Of a stretch of DNA of 64,000 nucleotides, positions 55,836 to 64,000 are shown in pieces. The stretch lies in the NCBI RefSeq assembly GCF_020509005.1, contig NC_063015.1:1302001-1366000 (forward strand), read 5' to 3'. This DNA comes from Fulvia fulva (lineage: Eukaryota; Ascomycota; Dothideomycetes; Mycosphaerellales; Mycosphaerellaceae). The position numbers and the translations under genes were made by a program. How positions within the stretch are numbered: position 1 is the stretch's first letter; every line of letters begins with the position of its first letter. The notes beneath the pieces are model-generated. The model had not been told where the DNA came from. It did not search any database and was given only the letters and a program-made list of their open reading frames with translations.

Positions 55836-56870
55836 CTCTTCTCCATGGACAGGCCAAAGGCACCATACATGATGAAAAGTGGGATGTATGACAAGAGCCA
55901 TGCGCAGTATGGTATGGACCAGAGCGCGATTTGGAGAAGATACTCTTGTCGTTATTCGAAACACGGGCCAAATTCACTCTTTGTACCCGATCCTCTGAAG
56001 GAGGACCGATACCGTTCAGCAGAGCTATGGGGTACACAAACCTGGAAGCAAAGCTGAGACGACATTGTGCCGCCATCACTGGGCACCCGGTTGTCCAGTG
56101 ATAGCGCAGGCGCAGCAGCAGCAGCCTATGATGAGGAAAGGAAAGCAGGTTGACAACGGAAACATGAAATTACTTATGCTTCGGTGACTGGTCTGTGCAT
56201 GCGACTTAACAGGCATCAGCAGTTACAAAAGCTCCGAGACTGGTGACACAATGGGCTTGTTTACATAGGCTATTGCAAGCAAGTAACAGTGAGCTCACAT
56301 CAAACAACGGGCGCGCCGTTGGGGAAGCTACTCAGACTTGTGACCAGAGCTTGAGGCCGACAAGGGTTGCTAGGGTGACGTAGAAGTGAGTCGAAAGATC
56401 GAGGAGCCAATGAGGTTGCGCGTGAGATCGTTCAGAGGGCTAGCATGGTGATGGATATGAGTCTCCAGGCCGCAAGATTTTTCTGAGGTCAGAGTTGGAC
56501 GGAATCTGTTGGAAGCAACTCGATGAAGCCGAAGCTCGACGATAAAGAACTATGACGGTGAAGATGGGGTAGTTGGAAGGAAGTAGTTCTTCTCCAAGGA
56601 CTCGCCAAAGGCGCGTACATGATGAAAAATGGGCTGTACGAGGACGGGAGGTCTCAAAGGGGATGGGGACAACCCAGTGAGAACACTCGCTGCCTCGCGT
56701 GTGTCTCCCGCAGGCGAAAAGAGCACACAGCTCAATAGCCACGAGCATTTAGTCCAGCACTTACTACAGAAAAGCAAGGCTGGGGTTAGATGTCGTGTTC
56801 GGGCAGGAAGAAGAAAGGGAAGCAAGTTCAGAGGAAGGGAGGAAAAATACTTATGCATCGAGCAGTGTGC
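55836..56870. repeat. Duplicated block, two copies about 700-750 bp apart
   Basis: Copy 1 near 55836-56185 and copy 2 near 56585-56870 share stretches such as cttctcca(t/a)gga and ccaaaggc followed by (a)catgatgaaaa(g/a)tggg, and a later aaagcag/gaagcaa to acttatgc segment. On the minus strand both give a related membrane-type peptide (IPLFIMYGAFGLSMEKSLLL in copy 1). Both copies are interrupted, so they look like gene remnants. Confidence 0.55.
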
Positions 56871-58112
56871 CCGTGCTCTCCCAGAGACAAGCATAGTGCC
56901 TTGCAGAATGCTAAGACGCGTGACAGAGTGTGCATCCGATGCTGCTGCTTTACATGTGTAGGACTGTGCCATCTTCATGTGCAATTGAGCCCCTCAGTGA
57001 GGTCCATGATTGTCTTTGTAGTGCCTTGATTGCTACCAGCTCAGCAGAAGCCACATGTTAGTCTACAGTGTGGGATGGCAGTCCAGCAGGCTTGTTGTTG
57101 TTGTTGTATGATCTTGTCAATAACGCGCGACTTTATGTTCGCCTAATTTAGCGTCGTCCGGCCTGGCTTTTATGTCTTGAGCCAAGTCTTCCACAGATTG
57201 TTCGAGCACACCAGATGCAGTGCGACAGAGCGAAATAATCCTTCTTCTGTGCAGTCGATAGTGCTACCATGGGCCTCAGTACTATGGCACATCCATCAGT
57301 CGAGCCTTCATAATGTCAGTCTCAAGCCTGCACCGTTGATCCGGGCCGCACTAACAACTGAAGGCCATCACATACACCACGAATAACCTCCTCACCAGTC
57401 GCCACATCCTGTGAGTCAAGGAGCATCATACCATCCCCCGAATGTTATCCATGCCTTCGAAGCACCGTCAGCACCGCACGAAGCGCATGCTTTGCTCGCC
57501 AGTATGGAAGGGTAGATATGCCGATCGATCAGACCAACTCCATAAATTTTCGTCGGTGAGGTGACACCTGTCAAGGAGTCTGATGTGAGGGAACTCTTGA
57601 TACCGGAACAACCTCCAAGCAACGCAATGGCTGATTGCACTCGTTGCCGGCTCGAGAAGGGCATCTAATCGGCTTTCGCCTGTTCATAGCAATGTACAAA
57701 ATCGCGTCTCGCGGTCCAGGCTTCCTGCTTTGCGACATCAGTTTGCCACCAATCAATCTTCCAGGTTCTCTACACTTAAGGCGCTCCAACTAGTCTTCGT
57801 CGAACTATCCGTACCTCACTCTTTGTCCGCTACAGCAAGCAATCATACTCCGACCCTTCCCTCATCCTTTGCCTTTCCGTGAATCGTCCTGCCTGGCCAC
57901 CGTTCTTACTGTCAGTTCAGTCTCAGTCCTACTTACAGACGCTCTCGCGACCCAGCGGCCCTCTCATTCCCCAAAGCACATATTCGGTCGATCCATCGAA
58001 CACCCATGTGCACTCCCTAAGATCCCAGCGCAAGCCGCTCGTCTTCTCTTTCCTCCCATTCTTCCGCACATTCCATATTGCCTCCTCAGAGTCCCACCAC
58101 ACCAAACACCCT

Positions 58113-58556
58113 CTACTTGATCCACCCACCACCCATACTCGTCCCCGCAACCTTCGTCCAAAACCCCGACTTCTTCTTCTTCCCATCCTCGCCCTTGCCA
58201 TAAATCACCTCATCCATCTCCGCCTTCAGATCAGGATTGATACCCTTCTTCCTTAACCTCTCCCTCTCAGCCTGTTCCTCTTCCGAATAAGAACTTTCAG
58301 GTGGCGAGTACGGTGGCGGATCATCTTTCGGCGTAACACCCCACTTGAGACCTGCTGCTGCCCGTGTTTCAGGCGTCGAAGCGTTCGGGTTGTACGTTAC
58401 AGTTGATGGATGGGGCTGGGCAGCAGGGGCAGGTTGGATGGGCGCGTTGTATCCGCGGAGGTCTTTGTACTTGGGTCCGGGAGAGGTCATGCTTGCTATG
58501 TCGGGACCGTTGAGTTTAGGTCTTTTGCTGTTGCTGGAGCTGGAGAAGCCGAACAT
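58113..58556 (-). CDS. Small hypothetical protein, 147 aa
   Basis: A single-exon, proline- and serine-rich protein with a WW-ligand-like stretch (DDPPPYSPPESSYSEEEQAE), a Glu/Arg/Lys helix and a conserved-looking end (EMDEVIYGKGEDGKKKKSGF, then WTKVAGTSMGGGWIK). There is no signal or membrane segment. PPPY could bind a WW-domain protein such as a Nedd4-type ubiquitin ligase adaptor, which is inference from the motif alone. The composition and lack of stop interruptions support a real gene. Confidence 0.65.
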   Translation of the reverse strand: MFGFSSSSNSKRPKLNGPDIASMTSPGPKYKDLRGYNAPIQPAPAAQPHPSTVTYNPNASTPETRAAAGLKWGVTPKDDPPPYSPPESSYSEEEQAERERLRKKGINPDLKAEMDEVIYGKGEDGKKKKSGFWTKVAGTSMGGGWIK

Positions 58557-59021
58557 GTTAGGTTTGTAGCGTTGAGGTGGCTGGCAGATTTTGATGTTAT
58601 GGTTGTTGTTAGACAGATGCTATATCTGTGATGTTCGCTGTGGATGCTGCGCCTTGTAGATCGTTTGTCGATCAGTCTCGGACTGATGTAATGCATAGCC
58701 CGGCGCACCCAGATAGGCTTTCCGCCAAGATCAGTCCTTTCCGACGAGCCGAGCACGCAGGATGGACCGGAAGAGCAAACGAAGGAGAAGGTTGGGCTTG
58801 GAGGATCCCTGCACAGCGCATGTGACATTACTTTCACAGCCTATGATGCCAATACATTGTATGTCTGCACTCAACCTATCAATATATCCCATTCCTACGC
58901 CCCTCCATGACAGCATCATACTCCTGCATCCAACTCCATGCCGCCATTACACCAACATCTGAGCTCATCTCAAGCTTCCAAGCTTCCAAGCCTCCAAGCC
59001 TCCAAGCATCTCTTACTCTAC
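58557..59021. other. Intergenic region with a short tandem repeat
   Basis: A 465-bp gap between two minus-strand genes, holding the promoter of the 147-aa gene and an 8-bp repeat at 58971-59010. Nothing else was seen. Confidence 0.45.
58971..59010. repeat. 8-bp tandem repeat (caagcNtc), five copies
   Basis: Five consecutive units (caagcttc twice, caagcctc twice, caagcatc once) lie just 3' of the 811-residue gene on the minus strand, so inside its likely 3' untranslated region. Confidence 0.8.
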
Positions 59022-61457
59022 TCAAGACAAATACCTCTCCCACCTCCCCTCTCTCGGCGGAGTAACATCCAAACCCCCATCTTCCTGCCTCCCAATCCAA
59101 ACTCTCCTATCCTGCTCCAATCCCTCCACATTCGCCAAATGCGCCTCAGCCTCATTCTCACTGCGATCCCTCCTTCTCCCCGCCCTCTGCGCAGACTGTG
59201 CTGACGTCGACATCGAAATCTGCTGACGTGCCGGCGTCATCCCACTCCCATAATCTTGCCCCACCTCATGATTTGACGGCGTCGCTGTCGGGTAAGTGTT
59301 TCGATGCAGATTCCGCTCCATCGCTGCATGGGAAGGCGTCTCTGCGAGTGTAGTCATGGGAGTGTGATGGTGCATGGAGCCCATGTCGGAACGTGGACGA
59401 AAACGGCGGCCGGAGCGCGTGATGTCTGCGGGAGTTTGGGGTTGTGTTGAGGGGGATTTGTCGTCGTTGTAGATTATGACTCGAGGGCTGACGGCTGCGT
59501 CGAGGCTTTGGGGCATTCTGGCGATGGAGGAGCGGCTGGCGGTGCTGTGGCGTGGGCTAGCTGCTGGAGAGTGTATCGGTGGGGTGCTGGGTATGTGGGT
59601 GGAGTTTGAGCTGTAGACGGGGCTTGGTGAACGTGGTGATGACGGGAGTGGTGTTGAAGCTGGTGAGAGGGGGACTGTGTCTGGCGGGAGTGCTAAGGCG
59701 AAGGCCACTGGGTCCTCGAAGGCTGAGCTCAAGCTGCTTTGTGTTTGCGATCGATGGACGGGAGCCATTACAGGTTCGGCTGATGTCTGTCGAGGAGACA
59801 CAGTCTGCATGGCAAGAGCCTCGTGTGCTCTTTGATACTTCTCGATCGCTTGTTGTACAGCACCACGGCTCTCTGCGTGGCCGGGGCAAGGCGCCCTACT
59901 TTGAGGCGGCGGTGATCTGATAATTGGTGGTCTGTTGCTGGAGCGCTCAGGAGAGTCGAGCCTGAAGGGAACACCGTTGAGTAAAGAAGGCCGCTGCGTA
60001 CCAGGAGGTCGTTCAAGCGATCGACCAACGGATCGTTGGCTCTGACGTGCCGCAAGATGGTTCACCTGCTTCGCAAGCTCTTCGAGTGGAGAGTCTCGAT
60101 TGAGATAGTTATCCTCGAAAGCTTGGCTTGACAACAAGTCGCTTGAGTCTCCTGCATACACGCTGAACAGTCGCGTCTCTTGCAGAACGACCGCTCTGTT
60201 CGATGAAAAGGAGCTGCTGCGTGGATACACAGCGGGTGCTGGTGGGCCTCGCAGGAGTAGGTTTGGGGTTGATCGACTGCTCGAAGAAGGAGCTGGCGAT
60301 ACAGCGCGAAGCCTGTCTTGATAAGGTGCTCGCATGTCGGCTCTTCGTGATGGCCCTGCCATGCCGGTTGCTATTTGGGCCATCCGAGATCGTTCGTACT
60401 CCACTTGATGCGCACGAGAGCTTCGTCGTTGTGGTGGTACCACTCGTCTATGAGCAGCGCTGCTTCGACGACCGTGCATACCGACGACATGAGGAAGCGG
60501 AGGCATGGTAGGATAACGATCCAGATCAGGGACCGTTCGTTGTATCGCAGCATTCTGGTCTTGGGTCCGGCTCCTTCGACGTGACTGAACCAGACGCACC
60601 GGAGGGAGGGTTTCCGTTCTGCTGGAAGAAGCATTGTCTCGTTCCGACTGCTGTGATGACCTTTGCGAGTTGCGCTCGAAAGACGATTGTACCCGAAGAT
60701 GCGTGGGTGGAGCTTGAGTGCTGCTGCTGTTCGCGCCATCGTGTCCAATGCCACCGTGGCTATCGTCTGGTAAGTCATTGGCTACCGTTCCAAATCTTGC
60801 TCTGGGTACGAAGACAGGTGCTTCGGCATCTAGTGATGGGTTGAGCACTGTGTCGGCGTCTAGCTGCTGTTCTGCAATGCCAGCCACCTCAGCTGTCGAG
60901 CGGACGAGCTCTGGCGCAAAGGTCGCTAGTCGATCACAGATGTCGTCAGCCACAGCCATGCGGAAGATCTGAGGATTGCGCAAATGTCTGGCCTCTGTTT
61001 CTGCTTGGTCAAGTGTGTCTTCCTCATGTATCGTGAAGTGCGCAGGTAACTTCTGAGGAGACCGACGTCGAGGTGAAGTAGGCTCGATTGAGTCCGCAAT
61101 GGAGATGGTGTCACGTCCAACCGCGTGGTCGAGCCGGATGGAAGCTCTTTCCGACAAAGGCCTGGTAGGTGACAGTAAAGGATCTGGCGAATGCTCATCG
61201 CCGCTGTGGATGGCCTCATCATCTGCGATGGTGCAGATGGTGGCTTGTGATGAACATGATTCAGCTCTCTTGCGGCCCAGGTTGGCACTCGCTGGGACGT
61301 AGCCTAGCTTTGTCAATTGAGCAGCCCCAACGGAAAGCCGGGCATTAGCTGGCGGTGGTCGACTCGGTCGGACTGGTCGTCTTGCTGCCCATCGTCGTTC
61401 GAAGTCTGTGATGTCTGCCGCTGAGAGGTTCACGCGAGACGGTGGGCGGGTCAGCAT
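59022..61457 (-). CDS. Large disordered hypothetical protein, 811 aa
   Basis: A single uninterrupted frame. I chose the start at 61457 (MLTRPPSRVNLSAADITDFE); the frame stays open 25 codons further to 61532, giving 836 residues if that ATG is used. The protein is Ser/Pro/Arg-rich, with many RSS, SPR and RRR patches and no membrane segment. Two patches look structured: DFERRWAARRPVRPSRP near the start and a 180-260 region (FRMAVADDICDRLATFAPEL, then VRSTAEVAGIAEQQLDADTV), whose spacing suggests helices. The end (VWIGRQEDGGLDVTPPREGR) is also conserved-looking. No family is recognised. Confidence 0.72.
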   Translation of the reverse strand: MLTRPPSRVNLSAADITDFERRWAARRPVRPSRPPPANARLSVGAAQLTKLGYVPASANLGRKRAESCSSQATICTIADDEAIHSGDEHSPDPLLSPTRPLSERASIRLDHAVGRDTISIADSIEPTSPRRRSPQKLPAHFTIHEEDTLDQAETEARHLRNPQIFRMAVADDICDRLATFAPELVRSTAEVAGIAEQQLDADTVLNPSLDAEAPVFVPRARFGTVANDLPDDSHGGIGHDGANSSSTQAPPTHLRVQSSFERNSQRSSQQSERDNASSSRTETLPPVRLVQSRRRSRTQDQNAAIQRTVPDLDRYPTMPPLPHVVGMHGRRSSAAHRRVVPPQRRSSRAHQVEYERSRMAQIATGMAGPSRRADMRAPYQDRLRAVSPAPSSSSRSTPNLLLRGPPAPAVYPRSSSFSSNRAVVLQETRLFSVYAGDSSDLLSSQAFEDNYLNRDSPLEELAKQVNHLAARQSQRSVGRSLERPPGTQRPSLLNGVPFRLDSPERSSNRPPIIRSPPPQSRAPCPGHAESRGAVQQAIEKYQRAHEALAMQTVSPRQTSAEPVMAPVHRSQTQSSLSSAFEDPVAFALALPPDTVPLSPASTPLPSSPRSPSPVYSSNSTHIPSTPPIHSPAASPRHSTASRSSIARMPQSLDAAVSPRVIIYNDDKSPSTQPQTPADITRSGRRFRPRSDMGSMHHHTPMTTLAETPSHAAMERNLHRNTYPTATPSNHEVGQDYGSGMTPARQQISMSTSAQSAQRAGRRRDRSENEAEAHLANVEGLEQDRRVWIGRQEDGGLDVTPPREGRWERYLS

Positions 61458-61549
61458 GTTTGCAATGCACTGCAAACTGAGTGGTGGAAGAAGAACATCT
61501 TCGAAAGGAAGTGAAAGGAGCATTGCAGACATACATCAAAGGCTAGTTC

Positions 61550-62913
61550 TCAGCGACAACTATGAACAGGAAAGCAGTACTGGCAAAGAAACAGCAAGTA
61601 GCTTACTAGTACAAGCAGGAGAAGCCCAGGTCCAATCCAGAGCATGTGCGGCAGGCACGACGTAGCACCCGAGTAGGTGTTCAGGAAGGCGCCGCCGTGA
61701 TAGCCGTAGAAGCTTGCGAGGGCGAAGTATTGAAAGGCGTTCAGCGAGCGTACTTTTGTGCCAATGCTGAAATCCGAACCATTTGGCTGGCTGGTGTAAT
61801 CTTGCAGGCGAGGGTTGTCCGTCCCCCAACATCGAGTATGCACTTCCAAAGCCTCCTGTCGAGCTGTCAAAGCATCTTTGAGGTAATGTTTAGGTGAGCC
61901 ATCTGTTTGGCACGTGGGGCAATGGACCGTGGCAGGATTTTCGATGGCCATGTCGTAGCCCTTCTCATGGAGTTCGGCCAGCTGAATGTAAGCAAGGGCC
62001 ACTTTCTCATCATACAAGTGCAGTTGCTCAAGCCCGGGAAGGTAGTCGTTCACGATGATCCGTATCCTGCGCAACCGTGCTTGCTCGTCGCTCTCGCCGT
62101 GGTCATTCTGAGTCTGCTGAAGCGCCTCCCATGCCTGTCGTGTCGCACGCCTGTTTACAATTTCCGTGCCTTTAGCGGCTCGAGCGTCGGTACATGACCG
62201 ACATCTGCACATGAATTCGTAGTGCTTTTGGAGATACTCTCGCCATCCCCGTGAGGCGTCCTCGTTCTGTAGACAGTACTTGGGAGCTTGTATGTAGTCG
62301 ATCGTGATCTACTGTAGTCTCTGTATCGGAACCAAAGCATGCAGAGTGCCCATGCCTAAGGCAGAGTTCCAGTCCACAACAGCGTTGGACGGCACGAATG
62401 ATTGATGCGAGAGAACCGTTCGTAGATGCGCAACACATTCCAGCTTTGGTGGTCGCGATATTCCTCATAATCGAAAGCGTTGCGAGCGGCTACTGAGATC
62501 AAAACATCGCGAGTATTCTCGCCATCGTCTGACGTGTGCCACAGGTTCGTTATCTTCTCCTTGACTTTCGCATCACGTATGTTCTCGTACTCTCGCAGCA
62601 GAGCTGCAACTTCGCTCTGGTCGTTGCTGATGTTGTAAAACGTGGTAGGGTTGAAAACATTGTGTACCGAAACATCAATGCTCATGAGAGGTGGTTCAGC
62701 ATAGATTCATTCTCCACGTTCAATGTCGGTTGTTGCTGTCAAGCGGTGATTGTACCTGTGCTGCTTGTTGACCCTGCACTTCTCGTCTGAGTTCTCGTTA
62801 TGTACAGGATCAGGAGCCATTGGAGGCGGTGGTCGTCGTAATGCGCTCCGCATGGCTGCTGCGCTCAGAAAGAAATAGGAGCGAGCAGAAGGTTTGCAGA
62901 TTTTCATGGACAT
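61550..62913 (-). pseudogene. SET-domain (SMYD-like) protein gene with three lesions
   Basis: Reading 5' to 3' on the minus strand: (1) TTDIERGE is followed by TGA (62707-62709) where the family has GERI; homology goes on in frame (IYAEPPLMSIDV). (2) The hallmark RINHSC is followed at 62387-62391 by an apparent one-base loss, since the next segment (AVVDWNSALGMGTLHALVPI) is in another frame. (3) TAG at 62309-62311 sits where a Glu is expected before ITIDYI. After it come the post-SET Cys cluster (FMCRCRSC) and a helical C-terminal part (LGLEQLHLYDEKVALAYIQL-like, ending near GAFLN). Such proteins methylate lysines on histones or other proteins. The lesions should inactivate it. Exact ends are uncertain. 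Confidence 0.7.
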
Positions 62914-64000
62914 CCTTTGATATCATAGCTTCATAAATCGTCGCAATGGTCTCATGTTTGCTATGAAGTCTGTCTGAGACGACGGCGTGTCGTGAGGACA
63001 ATCTCAAAGTACTGGTTGGTTCCATCAACAAAAGTGTCGTACTGCCTCATGGTCTGGCAAGTCTGGAGCTGGCACTTGTCTCTGACATGTGCAAATAGAG
63101 CAGGCGTTAGACTCGAAGAGCGCGACTGGTATCGCATGGCCTCATCGTGCTCATCAGCAGATGTGCTCGCAACGTGTTGCAGCAGTTGGCATGCCAAACA
63201 ACCCATGTAGTCGCCGGTACTTCAGGCAGTGACTATACTCCATCACTCAGTGCTCGAGCTGCTCGACAGCTGCTGCGAAGTGGCTACGCTTCAGTCAAGT
63301 GGCGCAACTCCGTAGCCTTCAGGTGATGTCGCCGTACCGCCGTCGCCACGGGACGAGGGGCTTGGCCTTCGCATCGTCACGAGCATCTTGGCCGCAAGCC
63401 GTAAGACCATCTCATGGCAGTCGTGGCAGTCGTGGCACGGTGGCAGACTTCGAGCTCCGACATATAAGGGCTACAAGTAATAAGTCCATCCTATGGTGCA
63501 TCTACGTGTGATTGAAGACTCCAGTGAAGATGTTGCTTTGACGCGATAGGCTCCTGAACCGACCGGTGAACAAAGAACGCGAGCTTCCACTAAGATTGTG
63601 AGCACTCTCAGGCTGTCAGGCTCACAAGCAGGCAGACCGGTGTGCGTGTACTTCTCGTGTAAGCTGTTCACGCCGGTGCTCGCGGCTTCCCCGCCACACA
63701 AGCGCTGACAGTTGTCCAGTGGTGAAGAAGAGGAGCAGGTGTCGTGTCACGAGACGTTGCCCTTATCGCGCGTGTGCTGCACGGACGGGTCCGCTTCCCC
63801 AGAGCTCGACCGCCTCATCAGCTGCCCTGCGCCCTGTCCTGCAGCCTGCTCGACCAGTGTGAACTTGCTCTTGCAACCTCACACCTCTCTCCACCACACC
63901 ACCTCCTCCATCACCAACACACCATCCCCATCACCTCCGACCGGAACACACCCGACCGCATCCCTCCACCGCCGGCCGCGATCAGCCCCGCCGCGATAGC
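62914..64000. other. Right-edge region
   Basis: A minus-strand open frame (62961-63206, 81 codons) with several Cys and Gln might be the start of the broken SET-domain gene. A plus-strand open frame (63712-63999) is Pro/Ser/Cys-rich and runs off the window; with the C-rich sequence it looks like the leader of a gene beyond the edge. Nothing firm can be said. Confidence 0.4.

Larger units (their letters stand above)
50172..58112. other. 8-kb region without a supportable gene, with several repeats
   Basis: Overlapping open frames of 60-190 codons occur on both strands but none has a recognised domain. What can be seen: a 51-bp tandem repeat at 51187, a T-arm-like sequence near 52156, a degenerate repeat of about 385 bp at 53.5-54.7 kb that may be decayed exons on the minus strand, and a duplicated block at 55.84-56.87 kb. 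The AT-rich and broken character fits old, decayed genes or accessory DNA. Confidence 0.5.

Noticed and set aside
24706..62913. Repeat-induced point mutation as cause of all the in-frame stops
   Set aside because: Several changes look like TAC to TAG or single-base loss, which RIP does not produce, and the flanking sequence is not AT-enriched.
1..64000. CRISPR array, bacterial operon, riboswitch or prophage
   Set aside because: Spliced genes and eukaryotic protein families throughout show fungal nuclear DNA; no spaced direct-repeat array was seen.

Overview
The window reads as nuclear DNA of a filamentous ascomycete (Pezizomycotina; the gene types suggest a Dothideomycete, which is inference). 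The evidence is short GT-AG introns of about 50-130 nt, genes on both strands without operons, long disordered proteins, a fungal rhodopsin-like (SAT4/PTH11-type) membrane protein, a signal-peptide cysteine-rich protein and a fungal O-methyltransferase. About half of the window has no gene I can support.

Layout: 1-3 kb holds a small unknown gene divergent from a mitochondrial NDUFAF3-like gene. 5-13 kb holds three Myb/SANT-type DNA-binding protein genes in one orientation, rebuilt here across introns. 12.7-17.1 kb is gene-free but contains decayed tandem duplications. 17-24 kb holds a 1218-residue disordered protein and a TED1-like ER metallophosphoesterase. 24.7-29.3 kb holds two tandem protein-kinase-domain genes with the same five-exon structure; the first has a late frameshift. 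29.4-34.2 kb holds a rhodopsin-like gene flanked by two broken genes that share a C-terminal module, each interrupted by an in-frame TAG. 34.5-41 kb holds a divergent RNase III-fold protein, a Gly-rich repeat protein, an acidic unknown, an O-methyltransferase gene with two in-frame stops, a tiny membrane protein and a 12-cysteine secreted protein.

42.8-46.6 kb holds adenine phosphoribosyltransferase followed on the same strand by an NCS1 purine-cytosine-type permease, a plausible purine uptake and salvage pair. 46.8-50.2 kb holds a coiled-coil protein and an M28 peptidase of the glutamate carboxypeptidase II type. 50.2-58.1 kb has no supportable gene but carries a 51-bp tandem repeat, a roughly 385-bp degenerate repeat and a duplicated block. 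58.1-62.9 kb holds a small unknown protein, a long disordered protein and a SET-domain pseudogene with three lesions.

The main themes are local duplication (Myb trio, kinase pair, shared C-terminal module, non-coding repeats) and gene decay (up to five genes with in-frame stops or frameshifts). All splice sites were read by eye from consensus, frame continuity and comparison between paralogues; none is confirmed by transcripts.
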